From positions 27,446 to 91,445 of the forward strand of contig CANRIS010000001.1 of the NCBI GenBank assembly GCA_947630725.1: a stretch of DNA of 64,000 nt. The letters are read 5' to 3'. The position numbers and the translations under genes were made by a program. Shown here piece after piece: positions 26,259 through 36,120 of the stretch. Position 1 is the stretch's first letter; each line of letters begins with the position of its first letter. The notes beneath the pieces are model-generated. The model searched no databases and was not told the origin of the DNA. It saw only the letters and a program-made list of their open reading frames with translations. Source of the DNA: an uncultured Clostridia bacterium. Its GTDB lineage: Bacteria; Bacillota; Clostridia; Lachnospirales; CAG-274.

Positions 26259-28655
26259 TTATTTCAGCATAGCAACGGTAATGCCCGAATCGCCTTCGCC
26301 GTACTCTCCAAGTCTGAAGCTTTTAACGCCGCTGTGCTTTTTAAGAAAGTCGTGTACTGCCACACGCAGCACACCTGTACCCTTTCCGTGAATAATGCTC
26401 ACGGGGCTTACTCCTGCCAGAATTGCGCTGTCGATATACTTGTCCAGCTTTTCTATAGCCTCATACACGCTAAGCCCCCTCAGATCGGTTTCGGGAGAAA
26501 TACTCTGCATATTGCCGAGCCGCATACCTGCGCTGTAGCTTGCCGAATATCTGCTATAGTCGGGTCTTTCCTCCTCGGCTGCCGACAAACGGCTCAGATT
26601 TGTCTTTATCTTCATTATGCCTGCCATAACATAAAGATCGCCCTTACTGTCGGGCAGTGTTGAAACCGTCCCCGTTGTACCCAGATCGTCAACAAAAACG
26701 CTGTCGCCTATGCTGACTTTTTTGAGACTTCGCCGAACGGCTTTCTTCTTTTCGCTCATTTTGCTTAGGCGTTTGTCGGCCTTTTCCAGACTGCTTTTGA
26801 GGCCCTTTCTTTTTTCCTCCAGTTTCATGGTATCAGCCGATTCCTTGGCGAGCTTTCTCATATCCTTTATGATGCGGTCGCTTTCATCCTTTGCGGACGA
26901 TATTATTCTCTTTGCCTCTTCGTTTGCTCTGAAAATTATTTTTTCTCTCTGCTCCTTAAGCTTTTCCCTTTGCTCCTTTATTTCGGCACGGTACTTTTCG
27001 GCCTCCGCACGATATCCCTCGGCTCTTTCCCTTTCAAGCTCAAGGCTTTTTCTGCCTGTTTCAAGCTCTACAATAATGTCCTCAAGCTTTATATCCTCGT
27101 GAGAAAGTATGTCCCTCGCCCCGTCTATTATAAAATCCTTAAGCCCAAGCTTTTTTGATATTGCAAAAGCGTTGGACTTTCCCGGTATGCCTATCATCAG
27201 CCTGTATGTCGGGCTGAGTGTCGCCACGTCAAACTCGCAGGAGGCGTTTTCTATTCCCTCGGTGGCAATGGCGAAAAGCTTAAGCTCGCTATAGTGCGTT
27301 GTAACGGCTGTCCTTATACTCATATCGTGAAGATATTTTATAATTGATGTGGCGAGAGCGGCTCCCTCCGTAGGGTCGGTGCCTGCTCCAAGCTCGTCTA
27401 TGAGTACAAGACTGTCTCCATCGGCGCTGTCGAGTATCTGCACAATGTTGCTCATATGTGACGAAAAAGTACTGAGAGACTGTTCAATACTCTGTTCGTC
27501 TCCTATATCGGCAAATATCTCGCTGAATATGCCAAGCTCCGAGCCGTCAAAGGCAGGTATGTGAAGTCCAGACTGACCCATAAGAGAAAAAAGTCCTATT
27601 GTTTTAAGCGAAACCGTTTTTCCTCCGGTGTTTGGCCCCGTAATAAGCAGCATGGTAAAATCTCCCCCAAGCCTTATGTCGGTGGCTACTACCTTGTCCT
27701 TGTCAATAAGAGGATGCCTTGCCCTTTTCAGATCAATATATTTCTTTTCATTAAAAATCGGCTGTGCGCCCTCCATATCAAGCGACAGCTCGCCCTTGCC
27801 GAACACAAGATCAAGATGTTCGAGTTCGGCGCTGTTTTCTCTTATTATATCGCTGTTTTCAGCTATTTTGCCGCTCAGCTCCAAAAGTATTTTTCTTATT
27901 TCTTCTTTTTCCTTTATTCTCAGCTCTGCAATTTTGTTGTTTGCCTCCACAACAGACGCAGGCTCCATAAAAACCGTTGCACCCGTAGAGGATCGGTCGT
28001 GAAGAATACCCTTAAAGCTTGAGGCGTACTCCTGCTTTACGGGGACGCAGTATCTGTCGTTTCTTATTGTTATGACGGGATTCTGAAGCATCGTCCTGTT
28101 TGACGCCGAGTGTATTATTGAGCCGAGAGTCTCCCTTATTCTGTCGTTTGCGCTGCGGATAGACTGTCTTATATTTATAAGCTCCCTGCTTGCTGTGTCA
28201 GAAACCTCAGTTTCCGAGATTATCTTTGAGGTTATTTCCCTTTCAAGCGCAGGCAGCTCCGTTATCATATCGAAATATCCGTCTAAGAGCCCGTGGGGGT
28301 TGTTTTTTTTGTTATTTTCGTTTTTTGAGCCGTCTCCTCCATAGGCTTTTACATTTTTGCAGGTGTTCAAAAAATCGGCTATATCAAGCAGCTCCTTAAG
28401 GGACAATATTCCCCCTGCCTCGGAGCGTCTCAGGCTGTCGTTTAAGTCTCTTAAGCCTCCTGCGGGCAGAGAGCCTTTTTTCAGTATAAAGCTGACTGCC
28501 TCGGTGGTTTCTCTCTGGTTCAGGTTTATTTCCTCAATACTTCCATAGGGTTCAAGACTGAGAGCCGCCGCCTTTGCCATAGGCGATATGCAGTTTTTTG
28601 CAAGTCTTTCTCTTATCTTGTCAAATTCCAGTGTGCTGTACACTTTTTTATTCAT
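26259..28655 (-). CDS. mutS2: MutS2 (endonuclease / ribosome-rescue ATPase)
   Basis: 798-residue MutS2. A MutS core and clamp region precede the ABC-type ATPase with Walker A TGPNTGGKT (about residue 337) and Walker B VLIDELGAGTDP. A long coiled-coil of Glu, Lys and Arg (about 520-640) follows, then the KOW-like region and a C-terminal Smr nuclease domain (about 720-798) with DLRG and HGKGTGVLR. It lacks the mismatch-binding N-terminal domain of MutS. Known roles are suppressing homologous recombination and splitting stalled/collided ribosomes (established in other Firmicutes). Last gene of the tlyC-mreB-mutS2 unit, 6 bp after mreB. Confidence 0.96.
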   Translation of the reverse strand: MNKKVYSTLEFDKIRERLAKNCISPMAKAAALSLEPYGSIEEINLNQRETTEAVSFILKKGSLPAGGLRDLNDSLRRSEAGGILSLKELLDIADFLNTCKNVKAYGGDGSKNENNKKNNPHGLLDGYFDMITELPALEREITSKIISETEVSDTASRELINIRQSIRSANDRIRETLGSIIHSASNRTMLQNPVITIRNDRYCVPVKQEYASSFKGILHDRSSTGATVFMEPASVVEANNKIAELRIKEKEEIRKILLELSGKIAENSDIIRENSAELEHLDLVFGKGELSLDMEGAQPIFNEKKYIDLKRARHPLIDKDKVVATDIRLGGDFTMLLITGPNTGGKTVSLKTIGLFSLMGQSGLHIPAFDGSELGIFSEIFADIGDEQSIEQSLSTFSSHMSNIVQILDSADGDSLVLIDELGAGTDPTEGAALATSIIKYLHDMSIRTAVTTHYSELKLFAIATEGIENASCEFDVATLSPTYRLMIGIPGKSNAFAISKKLGLKDFIIDGARDILSHEDIKLEDIIVELETGRKSLELERERAEGYRAEAEKYRAEIKEQREKLKEQREKIIFRANEEAKRIISSAKDESDRIIKDMRKLAKESADTMKLEEKRKGLKSSLEKADKRLSKMSEKKKAVRRSLKKVSIGDSVFVDDLGTTGTVSTLPDSKGDLYVMAGIMKIKTNLSRLSAAEEERPDYSRYSASYSAGMRLGNMQSISPETDLRGLSVYEAIEKLDKYIDSAILAGVSPVSIIHGKGTGVLRVAVHDFLKKHSGVKSFRLGEYGEGDSGITVAMLK

Positions 28656-28661
28656 ATTTAC

Positions 28662-29678
28662 TTACCATAGCCTCCAGCGTTTTTTGCTCCGTTTTTCGCT
28701 CTGAAACTCGATATACTTGCCCGTTCCTATGGCTACGCAGCTTACGGGATCCTCCGCAGCATACATAGCCTTTATGCCTGTAGCCTTTGTGATAAGCTTG
28801 TCAAGGCCATAGAGCATAGCTCCTCCTCCCGTCAGCAGTATACCCTTATCCGAAATATCTGCCGCCAGCTCGGGCGGAGTCTGCTCCAGAACATTCTTTA
28901 TGGTATCGACTATCTGAGATGTACACTCCGACAGAGCCTCCATTATCTCGCCCGATGACACAGTTATGGTCTTTGGCAGCCCTGCCAGAAGATCACGACC
29001 CTTTACATCCATACAGACATCCTCTTCTCTGGGGAAAGCCGTGCCAATGGAGATCTTCATCTGCTCTGCCGTTCTCTCTCCTATAAGGAGCTGATGAGCC
29101 GACCTCATATACCTTACTATGGCTTCGTCAAACTTGTCGCCTGCCATTTTGAGGGAGTCGCTGACAACATTTCCTCCCAGCGAAATAACAGCCACATCAC
29201 AGGTGCCGCCGCCAATATCCACTACCATACTTCCGCTTGCTCTGCTTATATCTATGCCTGCGCCTATGGCTGCGGCTATGGGCTCTTCTATTATATAGAC
29301 TTCTCTGGCTCCTGCCTCTCTCGTAGCGTCCTCAACTGCGCGCTTTTCAACGCCCGTGACCTTGCTCGGAACGCAGACGGCTATCCTTGGCCTCAGAAAG
29401 AAGCGTTTTCCCACAGTTTTTTCGATAAAATATTTAAGCATTTTTTCCGTAACGGCATAGTCCGAAATAACTCCGTCCCTTAAGGGTCTTATGGCAACGA
29501 TATTTCCGGGAGTTCTTCCCAGCATACGTCTTGCCTCCTCGCCTACCGCCAGTACGGAATTGTCATTTTTGTCGATCGCAACAACAGATGGCTCCTTAAG
29601 GACTATACCATAGCCCTTTACATATACCAAAACCGTTGCGGTGCCAAGATCTATGCCTATGTCTGAACCAAAAAACAT
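28662..29678 (-). CDS. mreB: Rod shape-determining actin homologue MreB/Mbl
   Basis: Bacterial actin that guides the cell-wall elongation machinery, about 338 residues. Nucleotide-site motifs: DIGIDLGTATVLVY at the N-terminus, VDIGGGTCDVAVISLGG, and LTGGGAMLYGLD. The ATG at 29678 is preferred: GGGGGAA sits just upstream, 1 bp after the tlyC stop, whereas the codon at 29702 lies within tlyC. It is not next to mreC/mreD, so it may be an Mbl-type paralogue; sequence alone does not decide. Confidence 0.92.
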   Translation of the reverse strand: MFFGSDIGIDLGTATVLVYVKGYGIVLKEPSVVAIDKNDNSVLAVGEEARRMLGRTPGNIVAIRPLRDGVISDYAVTEKMLKYFIEKTVGKRFFLRPRIAVCVPSKVTGVEKRAVEDATREAGAREVYIIEEPIAAAIGAGIDISRASGSMVVDIGGGTCDVAVISLGGNVVSDSLKMAGDKFDEAIVRYMRSAHQLLIGERTAEQMKISIGTAFPREEDVCMDVKGRDLLAGLPKTITVSSGEIMEALSECTSQIVDTIKNVLEQTPPELAADISDKGILLTGGGAMLYGLDKLITKATGIKAMYAAEDPVSCVAIGTGKYIEFQSEKRSKKRWRLW

Positions 29679-29679
29679 A

Positions 29680-30954
29680 TTATTCCCCCGTTTTAGAATC
29701 AACAGTTATCCTGAGCTTTTCAACTCTGTTTTTATTCGTTTCTTCAACAAAAAATTTATATCCCTCGTACTCTATGACTTCTCCCACCTTCGGAAAGCGC
29801 CCTATTACGCCCGACACAAAGCCCCCTATGGAGTCAAAGTCCTCATCGTCAAATTCCGAGCCTATTTCATTGTTTACATCCTCTATCCTTGCGTGACCCA
29901 AAGCAATATACTCCGTGTCGGATATTTTCATTATTTCTTCCTTGTGTTCATCGTTTTCGTCCGATATGTCTCCCACGATCTCTTCAAGAATATCCTCAAG
30001 GGTAACTATACCCGATGTTCCGCCGTATTCGTCAAGCACGATAGCCATAGGGATCTTGTTTTTTCGCATTATTGCAAGCAGATCCTTTGAAGGCTTTGAC
30101 TCATAGGTAAAATACGGCTCTCTCATAAGTCTCCTTATGCTGAATTTTTCGGGATCGGGGGCAAAGCCTATATCCTTTACAGAAAGTATGCCCACTATGT
30201 TGTCGGTGGTATCCTCATACACGGGCATCCTCGTAAACTGCGCCTCCTTATATATCCTGCTGATATAGTCAAGATCAGCGTCAATAGGCACAGCCACCAT
30301 ATCGACTCTGGGTATCATAACATCCTTTGCATCGCAGTCGCCGAAATCGACCACATTGTTTATCATTTCCCTTTCGTCATTTTCTATTACTCCTTCTTCG
30401 TGGCTTACGTTGACCATTGTCAGAAGCTCCGCCTCGGTCACTGACTCTACCTCGTTTGCGTCCTTTCCCGTAAGCAGCTTTATTATAAAGCCCGTAATAA
30501 TATTGAGCAAAAATATGACAGGAGTGAGAACAACAGTACACAGATAAATTGGCTTGCATACAAAAAGGGCAATTTTTTCACAGTTTGCCACAGCAAGATT
30601 TTTGGGCGTTATCTCTCCGAAAATAAGCACTATGACGGTTATTATACCCGTAGCTATGCCCACTCCGCTGCTGCCGAATATACTTATGGCGAGAGACGTT
30701 GACATTGACGTTGCAAGAATGTTGACTATATTGTTGCCTATAAGTATGGCTCCCAAAAGCTTTGACCTGTCGTCAAGCAGCCTGCCTATGAGCTTTGCGT
30801 TTTTTACGCCGTCATCTATCATACTGCGCAGCTTGACCCTGCTTATAGAGGTCAGCGCCGTTTCGGAACAGGAAAAAAATGCCGATAAGCTGAATAATAA
30901 TATCAATACTATAAACTCCAATAGATGCCCGTGACTGCCGTCCAAAAAAATCAC
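29680..30954 (-). CDS. CNNM/CorC-type membrane protein (TlyC/HlyC family)
   Basis: 424 residues: an N-terminal DUF21/CNNM transmembrane domain (FFSCSETALTSISRVKLRSM), a tandem CBS pair (about 200-330) and a C-terminal CorC_HlyC domain. Family members export or regulate Mg2+/Co2+ (for example MpfA); the haemolysin name is historic. Start choice is uncertain: GTG at 30954 abuts AAGGGAGA, while the TTG at 30945 has better spacing. A consensus promoter (31133-31105) and a structured ~145-nt leader precede it. Confidence 0.88.
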   Translation of the reverse strand: MIFLDGSHGHLLEFIVLILLFSLSAFFSCSETALTSISRVKLRSMIDDGVKNAKLIGRLLDDRSKLLGAILIGNNIVNILATSMSTSLAISIFGSSGVGIATGIITVIVLIFGEITPKNLAVANCEKIALFVCKPIYLCTVVLTPVIFLLNIITGFIIKLLTGKDANEVESVTEAELLTMVNVSHEEGVIENDEREMINNVVDFGDCDAKDVMIPRVDMVAVPIDADLDYISRIYKEAQFTRMPVYEDTTDNIVGILSVKDIGFAPDPEKFSIRRLMREPYFTYESKPSKDLLAIMRKNKIPMAIVLDEYGGTSGIVTLEDILEEIVGDISDENDEHKEEIMKISDTEYIALGHARIEDVNNEIGSEFDDEDFDSIGGFVSGVIGRFPKVGEVIEYEGYKFFVEETNKNRVEKLRITVDSKTGE

Positions 30955-31098
30955 TCTCCCTTATAGCTTAAAATTTTTCATTTGTCACATCGTCAAGGCG
31001 GTTTGCTGCGGGCGCAAAAGCAGCCCAAGCAGTTTTAGGATACCGCTTTTCAGGGCTTTTTCGATATATTTTGTATATCTCCCCCTAAGCGTACCAAT
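30955..31098 (-). other. Structured 5' leader of the tlyC-mreB-mutS2 operon
   Basis: On the - strand the leader can form AGCCC/GGGCT (31057-31053 with 31026-31022) enclosing a 7-bp AAGCGGT/ACTGCTT stem, followed by GCTGC/GCAGC. No T-tract terminator is evident. It could be a regulatory leader sensing a metal ion, by analogy with other transporter leaders, but it matches no riboswitch I know. Confidence 0.4.
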
Positions 31099-31104
31099 AT
31101 AACT

Positions 31105-31133
31105 ATTATATCACCACAAATACTCCATTTCAA
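31105..31133 (-). promoter_or_regulatory. Promoter of the tlyC-mreB-mutS2 operon
   Basis: On the - strand TTGAAA (31133-31128), 17 bp, TATAAT (31110-31105), with TGTGGTGA before the -10. Confidence 0.8.
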
Positions 31134-31180
31134 TCACTTTTATCAAATTTCCCCCAAAAACAACACAGCCCGAAAGTGAA

Positions 31181-31205
31181 AGAGACTGCGCCCCTTCACA
31201 GTCTC
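31181..31205 (-). terminator. Terminator of the division/cell-wall cluster after ftsW
   Basis: On the - strand GAGACTG (31205-31199) pairs with CAGTCTC (31188-31182), followed by TTTCACTTTC. The T-tract is interrupted. Confidence 0.6.
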
Positions 31206-31221
31206 AAAAAGCTTTATAATA

Positions 31222-32379
31222 TCAGGCTCTCTGATATTTTGATATATTAAGCACAAAACCCATCGCCAGAAGCATAATTATAATAGACGTGCCTCCGTAG
31301 CTTATGAACGGCAGAGGTATACCCGTGTTGGGCATTGTGTTTGTTACAACGGCAATATTCATTATTACCTGAAGACCTATCATTATTATTATGCCGCCTG
31401 CCGTAAGCACTCCAAACTCGGAGTCTGCACACATAGCCGTTCTGATACCTCTCCATATAAGTATCATAAAGAGTATTATGACTATGGCTGCCCCGAAAAA
31501 TCCAAGCTCCTCGCACAATATCGAAAAAATAATGTCGTTGTGCGCCTCGGGTATATATCCGAGCTTTTGTCTGCTGTGACCCAGACCCAGACCCAAAAAG
31601 CCACCCGAAGCTATGGCATAGAACGACTGTATAGCCTGAAAGCCCTTTCCCTGAGCGTATGCAAAGGGGTTGCGCCATGCCAGTATTCTCTCCATTCTGA
31701 ATTGCGCCGCAAATATGCCTCCGACTATCGCAACGGGTATCAGTATAAAAAAGGGCGCAAAAAATTTCTTGTTGGGAGTTGCTATAAAAAGCATACCTAT
31801 ACCTATGGCGGCAATTACAACGGCGGTAGACATATTTTCAACGCCTATCAGAACAGTAGGTACGGCTATTATTCCGAGACACTCAATAAAGCCGTTTTTG
31901 TCGTTGAGTATTCCCTTGTGTTCGTCAACGAACGCCGCCAGATAGAGTATAAGCGCAAGCTTGGCTATCTCTGACGGCTGAAAGCCCCAGAGCCATCTTT
32001 TTGCGCCGTTTACCTCCGTTCCGAAAAAAATAACAAGCACCAGCAAAACAAGGGACAGTATATAGGTATATCTGAAAAATCTCATAAAAAAGCGATAATT
32101 TATATTGCTGAGGACTATAAGCCCTATCATACCTATAAAAACGCATCTCAGATGCCTTTTCAGAAAGTAATATATGTCGTTGTTGAAGGCCTCGCTGTTT
32201 CCCGCTGAATAATAGCTTGCGGAAAATATCATTATAGTGCCTATTATAACCAACAGAAGTACCACAAAAAGAATTATAAAGTCAACGGAGCCTATTATAA
32301 GCTTGGACCCGCCTGCATTTGTTTTTTTGTTTTTTTCGGTTCTTCTGCCGTTGTTTTTATATGAAGCTGTTTCTCTCAA
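31222..32379 (-). CDS. ftsW: FtsW/SpoVE/RodA-family peptidoglycan polymerase
   Basis: SEDS glycosyltransferase that polymerises lipid II at the septum, about 385 residues and ten membrane segments. Family motifs: NGAKRWLWGFQPSEIAKLALILYLA, FGFFGA-type EELGFFGA, and GIPLPFISYGGTS near the C-terminus. The preferred start is the TTG at 32379, 8 nt after AAGGAG; the TTG at 32388 abuts that site. Its place after murD matches ftsW/spoVE in Firmicute dcw clusters. It is the last gene of the cluster here. Confidence 0.93.
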   Translation of the reverse strand: MRETASYKNNGRRTEKNKKTNAGGSKLIIGSVDFIILFVVLLLVIIGTIMIFSASYYSAGNSEAFNNDIYYFLKRHLRCVFIGMIGLIVLSNINYRFFMRFFRYTYILSLVLLVLVIFFGTEVNGAKRWLWGFQPSEIAKLALILYLAAFVDEHKGILNDKNGFIECLGIIAVPTVLIGVENMSTAVVIAAIGIGMLFIATPNKKFFAPFFILIPVAIVGGIFAAQFRMERILAWRNPFAYAQGKGFQAIQSFYAIASGGFLGLGLGHSRQKLGYIPEAHNDIIFSILCEELGFFGAAIVIILFMILIWRGIRTAMCADSEFGVLTAGGIIIMIGLQVIMNIAVVTNTMPNTGIPLPFISYGGTSIIIMLLAMGFVLNISKYQRA

Positions 32380-32392
32380 AAAAATCAACTCC

Positions 32393-33736
32393 TTACAGGC
32401 TCTTTACTATATCCTTAAAGATTCTGCCTCTCTCCTCATAGCTTGAAAACATATCCCAGCTTGCGCAGGCAGGCGACAAAAGCACGCAGTCGCCGGCGGC
32501 TGCCCTGTCCCTGCAGGCATATACGGCATCCTCAAATGTGTCGAAAAGCTCATAGTCCTTAAAGCCCTGTCTGTCGCACTCTGCCTTTATGTCGTTTCTG
32601 ACCTGACCTATAAGCGCAAGGTACTTGACCTTGCCCTCAAAAGAGTTTATCCAACTGCCGTAATCCGAATGCTTGTCATATCCTCCGCCTATAAGACAAA
32701 TGGGTCTTTTCATTGCATTTATTGCCTTGATAGCCGCATCGGGGTTTGTACCCTTGCTGTCGTTATAATAATCGACCCCGTTTTTGTTGTCCACAAACTC
32801 TATTCTGTGTTCTACTGCCTTGAACTCCTTAAGGGTCGTCCTTATGTCCTCTGCGCTGACTCCGCCGCACACCGCAAGAGCCGCCGCAGCCATAGCGTTT
32901 TCGACATTGTGTTCGCCGAGTATATTCATATCGTCAATATCCACAAGCTTTTCGTTTATTCCGGGCATATTTACATATATGCTCTTTTCATCGGCCCATA
33001 TGCCCTCTTTGAGGGGTCTTTTTGACGAGAAGAAGTATACCTTCGCCCTCGTGCGGTTTTTCATATCCCGAACGGCATCGTCCTCTCCGTTGAGAATAAG
33101 AAAGTCCTCTTCGGTCATATTCTTGAATATATTCTCTTTTGCCTTTATATAATTTTCAAGGCTTTTGTGTCTGTCAAGGTGATCGGGGGTTATGTTGAGA
33201 ACGGCGGCGTATTTAGGTCTGAAGGTATCTATGGTTTCGAGCTGAAAGCTTGAATTTTCTATGACTATCATATCCCTCTCGCTAAGCCCCTCTATTTTTT
33301 CCGAATAGGGTATGCCTATGTTGCCCACGGTTTCGGTCTTGTATTTTTTTGAAAATATCTCTCCTGCAAGGGCTGTCGTGGTGGTTTTTCCGTTTGTTCC
33401 CGTTATGGCTGCAACAGGTGCCCTGCAAAGAGTGAACGCAAGCTCCACCTCCGAAATGACGGGTACTCCTGCCGCCCTTGCCTTGTGCACAAAGTCAAGA
33501 TCGGTAGGTATGCCGGGGCTTAATACTATAAGATCCTGCTCCGCCGCTATATCATCGGGGTTTTTGCCCAAAAGGAGGGTTATTCCGTCAAGTCTGTCAA
33601 AATCGGCTTTTATTTTGTCCCTTGTTTTGAGATCCTGAAGTATAACCTGCGCTCCCTGTGATTTAAGCAGCAGAGCCGCAGCTATGCCGCTTCTTGCCAT
33701 ACCGCAGACAAGAGCCTTTTTTCCTCTATAATCCAT
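32393..33736 (-). CDS. murD: UDP-N-acetylmuramoylalanine-D-glutamate ligase
   Basis: Adds D-glutamate to UDP-MurNAc-L-Ala in the cytoplasm. 447 residues, normal length. P-loop GTNGKTTTT near residue 115, the central DHLDRH and a C-terminal ligase domain with DSKGTNPDA. GGAGG precedes the ATG. It lies between mraY and ftsW, as in other Firmicutes. Confidence 0.95.
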   Translation of the reverse strand: MDYRGKKALVCGMARSGIAAALLLKSQGAQVILQDLKTRDKIKADFDRLDGITLLLGKNPDDIAAEQDLIVLSPGIPTDLDFVHKARAAGVPVISEVELAFTLCRAPVAAITGTNGKTTTTALAGEIFSKKYKTETVGNIGIPYSEKIEGLSERDMIVIENSSFQLETIDTFRPKYAAVLNITPDHLDRHKSLENYIKAKENIFKNMTEEDFLILNGEDDAVRDMKNRTRAKVYFFSSKRPLKEGIWADEKSIYVNMPGINEKLVDIDDMNILGEHNVENAMAAAALAVCGGVSAEDIRTTLKEFKAVEHRIEFVDNKNGVDYYNDSKGTNPDAAIKAINAMKRPICLIGGGYDKHSDYGSWINSFEGKVKYLALIGQVRNDIKAECDRQGFKDYELFDTFEDAVYACRDRAAAGDCVLLSPACASWDMFSSYEERGRIFKDIVKSL

Positions 33737-33750
33737 AATTCATTCCTCCG

Positions 33751-34728
33751 TCAGAATATTCCCCTTGCAGCTAAAAAGCCCACAAGAACGCCAATCGCCG
33801 TAACTATGTAGAAAACTGCCACAACCTTCGTTTCCCTCCAGCCGCACTGTTCAAAATGATGGTGCAGCGGAGCCATTTTGAATATTCTCTTTCCATGGGT
33901 CAGCTTGAAATATCCTACCTGCAAAATAACCGAAAGAGACTCGCACACATATATTATACCTGCGATAAGCAGAAAAAGAGGCATTCTGAAAAGCACAGCC
34001 ATCGCCGCAATAAAGCCTCCCAAAGCCAGCGAGCCCGTGTCTCCCATAAAGACCCTCGCAGGATATGAATTGAAAAGCAGAAAGCCCAGAAGCGAGCCTG
34101 CCGCAGCCCCTGCCACGGGGAGAACGCCGCTTTTCATTCCGTACGCCGCAAACATAAAGAAAAGCGTCACAAGCACGCTTACGCCGCTTGCCAGACCGTC
34201 AAGTCCGTCTGTAAGATTGACTGCGTTTACTGTGCCTAACACAACGCAGATAACAAACGGTATAAAAACTATGCCGAGGTCGATGGAAAGTCCTCCCATA
34301 AAGGGTATATATACCGCCGTGCCTATATCGGTAAAATTGTATATATAGTATATAAACATACCCGTCACAACAAGCTGCAGCGCAATCTTCTGCCACGCTC
34401 TCAGCCCCAGACTTCTCTTTTTGACCACCTTTATATAGTCGTCAAGAAGTCCTATAAGCCCATAGCCCACAGTCATAAAAATAACCATAATGCCGTCATA
34501 GTTTCCCTTAAGGAAAAACGCTGAGCTTATGAGCATACTGAGAAGTATCATTATGCCGCCCATAGTAGGGGTACCTGCTTTTATAAGATGGCTTTCGGGG
34601 CCGTCATCTCTTACATTCTGTCCGAATTTAAGCCTGCGCAAAAGCGGTATGGCCGCAGGACAAAGCGCAACATTGGCGGCAAAAGCAATCAGAATGGCAT
34701 ATATAGCCCTTGTCATATCCGTATCCAT
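33751..34728 (-). CDS. mraY: Phospho-N-acetylmuramoyl-pentapeptide transferase
   Basis: Membrane enzyme transferring phospho-MurNAc-pentapeptide to undecaprenyl phosphate to form lipid I. 325 residues with about ten membrane segments. Active-site motifs LLDDYIKVVKK, NLTDGLDGLASG, FMGDTGSLALGG and MAPLHHHFE are all present. AAGGAG lies 5 nt before the ATG. Confidence 0.96.
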   Translation of the reverse strand: MDTDMTRAIYAILIAFAANVALCPAAIPLLRRLKFGQNVRDDGPESHLIKAGTPTMGGIMILLSMLISSAFFLKGNYDGIMVIFMTVGYGLIGLLDDYIKVVKKRSLGLRAWQKIALQLVVTGMFIYYIYNFTDIGTAVYIPFMGGLSIDLGIVFIPFVICVVLGTVNAVNLTDGLDGLASGVSVLVTLFFMFAAYGMKSGVLPVAGAAAGSLLGFLLFNSYPARVFMGDTGSLALGGFIAAMAVLFRMPLFLLIAGIIYVCESLSVILQVGYFKLTHGKRIFKMAPLHHHFEQCGWRETKVVAVFYIVTAIGVLVGFLAARGIF

Positions 34729-34761
34729 AAAATTCTCCTTAAGTACCGAGGGAGCCGTTGA

Positions 34762-36120
34762 CTAATTTTTTTTGACAAGTCCCTCTGTAATTTCTTCAAA
34801 CCTTGCCCCTCTCGAGGCCTTTATAAGTACAGTGTCGCCGCGTTTGAGTATTTTTTTCACATTAGCGAAAAATTCCTCTTTTGTTTCATAATAGAATACC
34901 TTTTTTGCGCCCTCAAACGTGGCTGCCAAAGCCAGATCCATAACATTTTTATTGCCTATGGCGCATATAACGTCTATGCCGAGCTTTGCTGCATATCTTC
35001 CCACATCCTTGTGATATTCGGAGGAATCCTTTCCGAGTTCAAGCATTTCTCCCAAAATGGCTGCCTTTCTGCCCTGTATTTTTGCCAGAACGTCAAGACC
35101 TGCCTTTACCGACTGAGGATTTGCATTGTATGTATCGTTTATAATGGTGTATTTTTCGGTTTTTATGACATTCATTCTCTTGTCGGCAGGAACAAAGCTC
35201 TCTATACCCTTTTTTATTTCGTCAAGGCCAAGCCCCAGCCTTTTGCCTACGGCGGCTGCCGCAAGAGCGTTTTTTATCATATGTTCTCCCGATGCGTTCA
35301 TTCTTACGGTAATTTTTTCGCCGTCCGCAACGACAGAAAACTCCGTTCTGTCAAGGGATAAAAACCTTATGTCCTCGGCATACATATCGTTTTCGGCTCC
35401 GAGACCGTAAAAATATGCCGAAGGCTCCTTATCCCTGAGCTTTGACAGCATATCGCAGTCGCCGCAAAGTATTTTAACCCCGTCGGGAGAGAGACTTTCA
35501 AATATCTCGCACTTTGCTTTTAATATGCCCTCTCTGCTGCCAAGATGTTCGATATGCGACACTCCCACATTTGTTATGACTGCTGTCTGCGGTTTTGCTA
35601 TTCTGCCAAGATAGCTTATTTCGCCGAAGTGGTTCATACCCATTTCAAGCACGGCCGCCTCGGTTGACTCGTCTATGTTGAAAACGGTCAGGGGAAGTCC
35701 AATGTGGTTGTTGAAGTTGCCCATTGTCTTTATAGTATTGTATCTCACCGAAAGCACTGCCGCTATCATATCCTTTGTGGTTGTCTTGCCCGTACTTCCC
35801 GTAACTGCCACAACGGGTATGTCAAAAAGGCTCCTGTAATAAGCCGCAATATTCCCCAAAGCCTTTGTGGTATCGTCCACAAGAACATATACGCTGTCGG
35901 TATCTATCTCCTTTTGGGATATAAAGGCTGCCGCCCCGTCCCCGACAGCCTGACGGATAAAGCTGTGACCGTCAAGCCTTTCTCCCACGATAGGCACAAA
36001 AAGTGTGTTTTCGTCTATTTTTCGGCTGTCCGTGGAAATATTTTTTATGGTGATGTCTTTTTCGTTAACTATTCTGCCGCCTGTGGCTGCGGCTATCTCT
36101 TTTATACTTAAAGCTTTCAT
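34762..36120 (-). CDS. murF: UDP-MurNAc-tripeptide D-alanyl-D-alanine ligase
   Basis: Adds D-Ala-D-Ala to the UDP-MurNAc-tripeptide. 452 residues. P-loop TGSTGKTTTKD near residue 108, MGMNHFGEI, and NDTYNANPQSVKAGLDVL in the C-terminal domain, as in MurF. It overlaps the end of murE by 4 bp (ATGA), so translation is coupled. Confidence 0.95.
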   Translation of the reverse strand: MKALSIKEIAAATGGRIVNEKDITIKNISTDSRKIDENTLFVPIVGERLDGHSFIRQAVGDGAAAFISQKEIDTDSVYVLVDDTTKALGNIAAYYRSLFDIPVVAVTGSTGKTTTKDMIAAVLSVRYNTIKTMGNFNNHIGLPLTVFNIDESTEAAVLEMGMNHFGEISYLGRIAKPQTAVITNVGVSHIEHLGSREGILKAKCEIFESLSPDGVKILCGDCDMLSKLRDKEPSAYFYGLGAENDMYAEDIRFLSLDRTEFSVVADGEKITVRMNASGEHMIKNALAAAAVGKRLGLGLDEIKKGIESFVPADKRMNVIKTEKYTIINDTYNANPQSVKAGLDVLAKIQGRKAAILGEMLELGKDSSEYHKDVGRYAAKLGIDVICAIGNKNVMDLALAATFEGAKKVFYYETKEEFFANVKKILKRGDTVLIKASRGARFEEITEGLVKKN

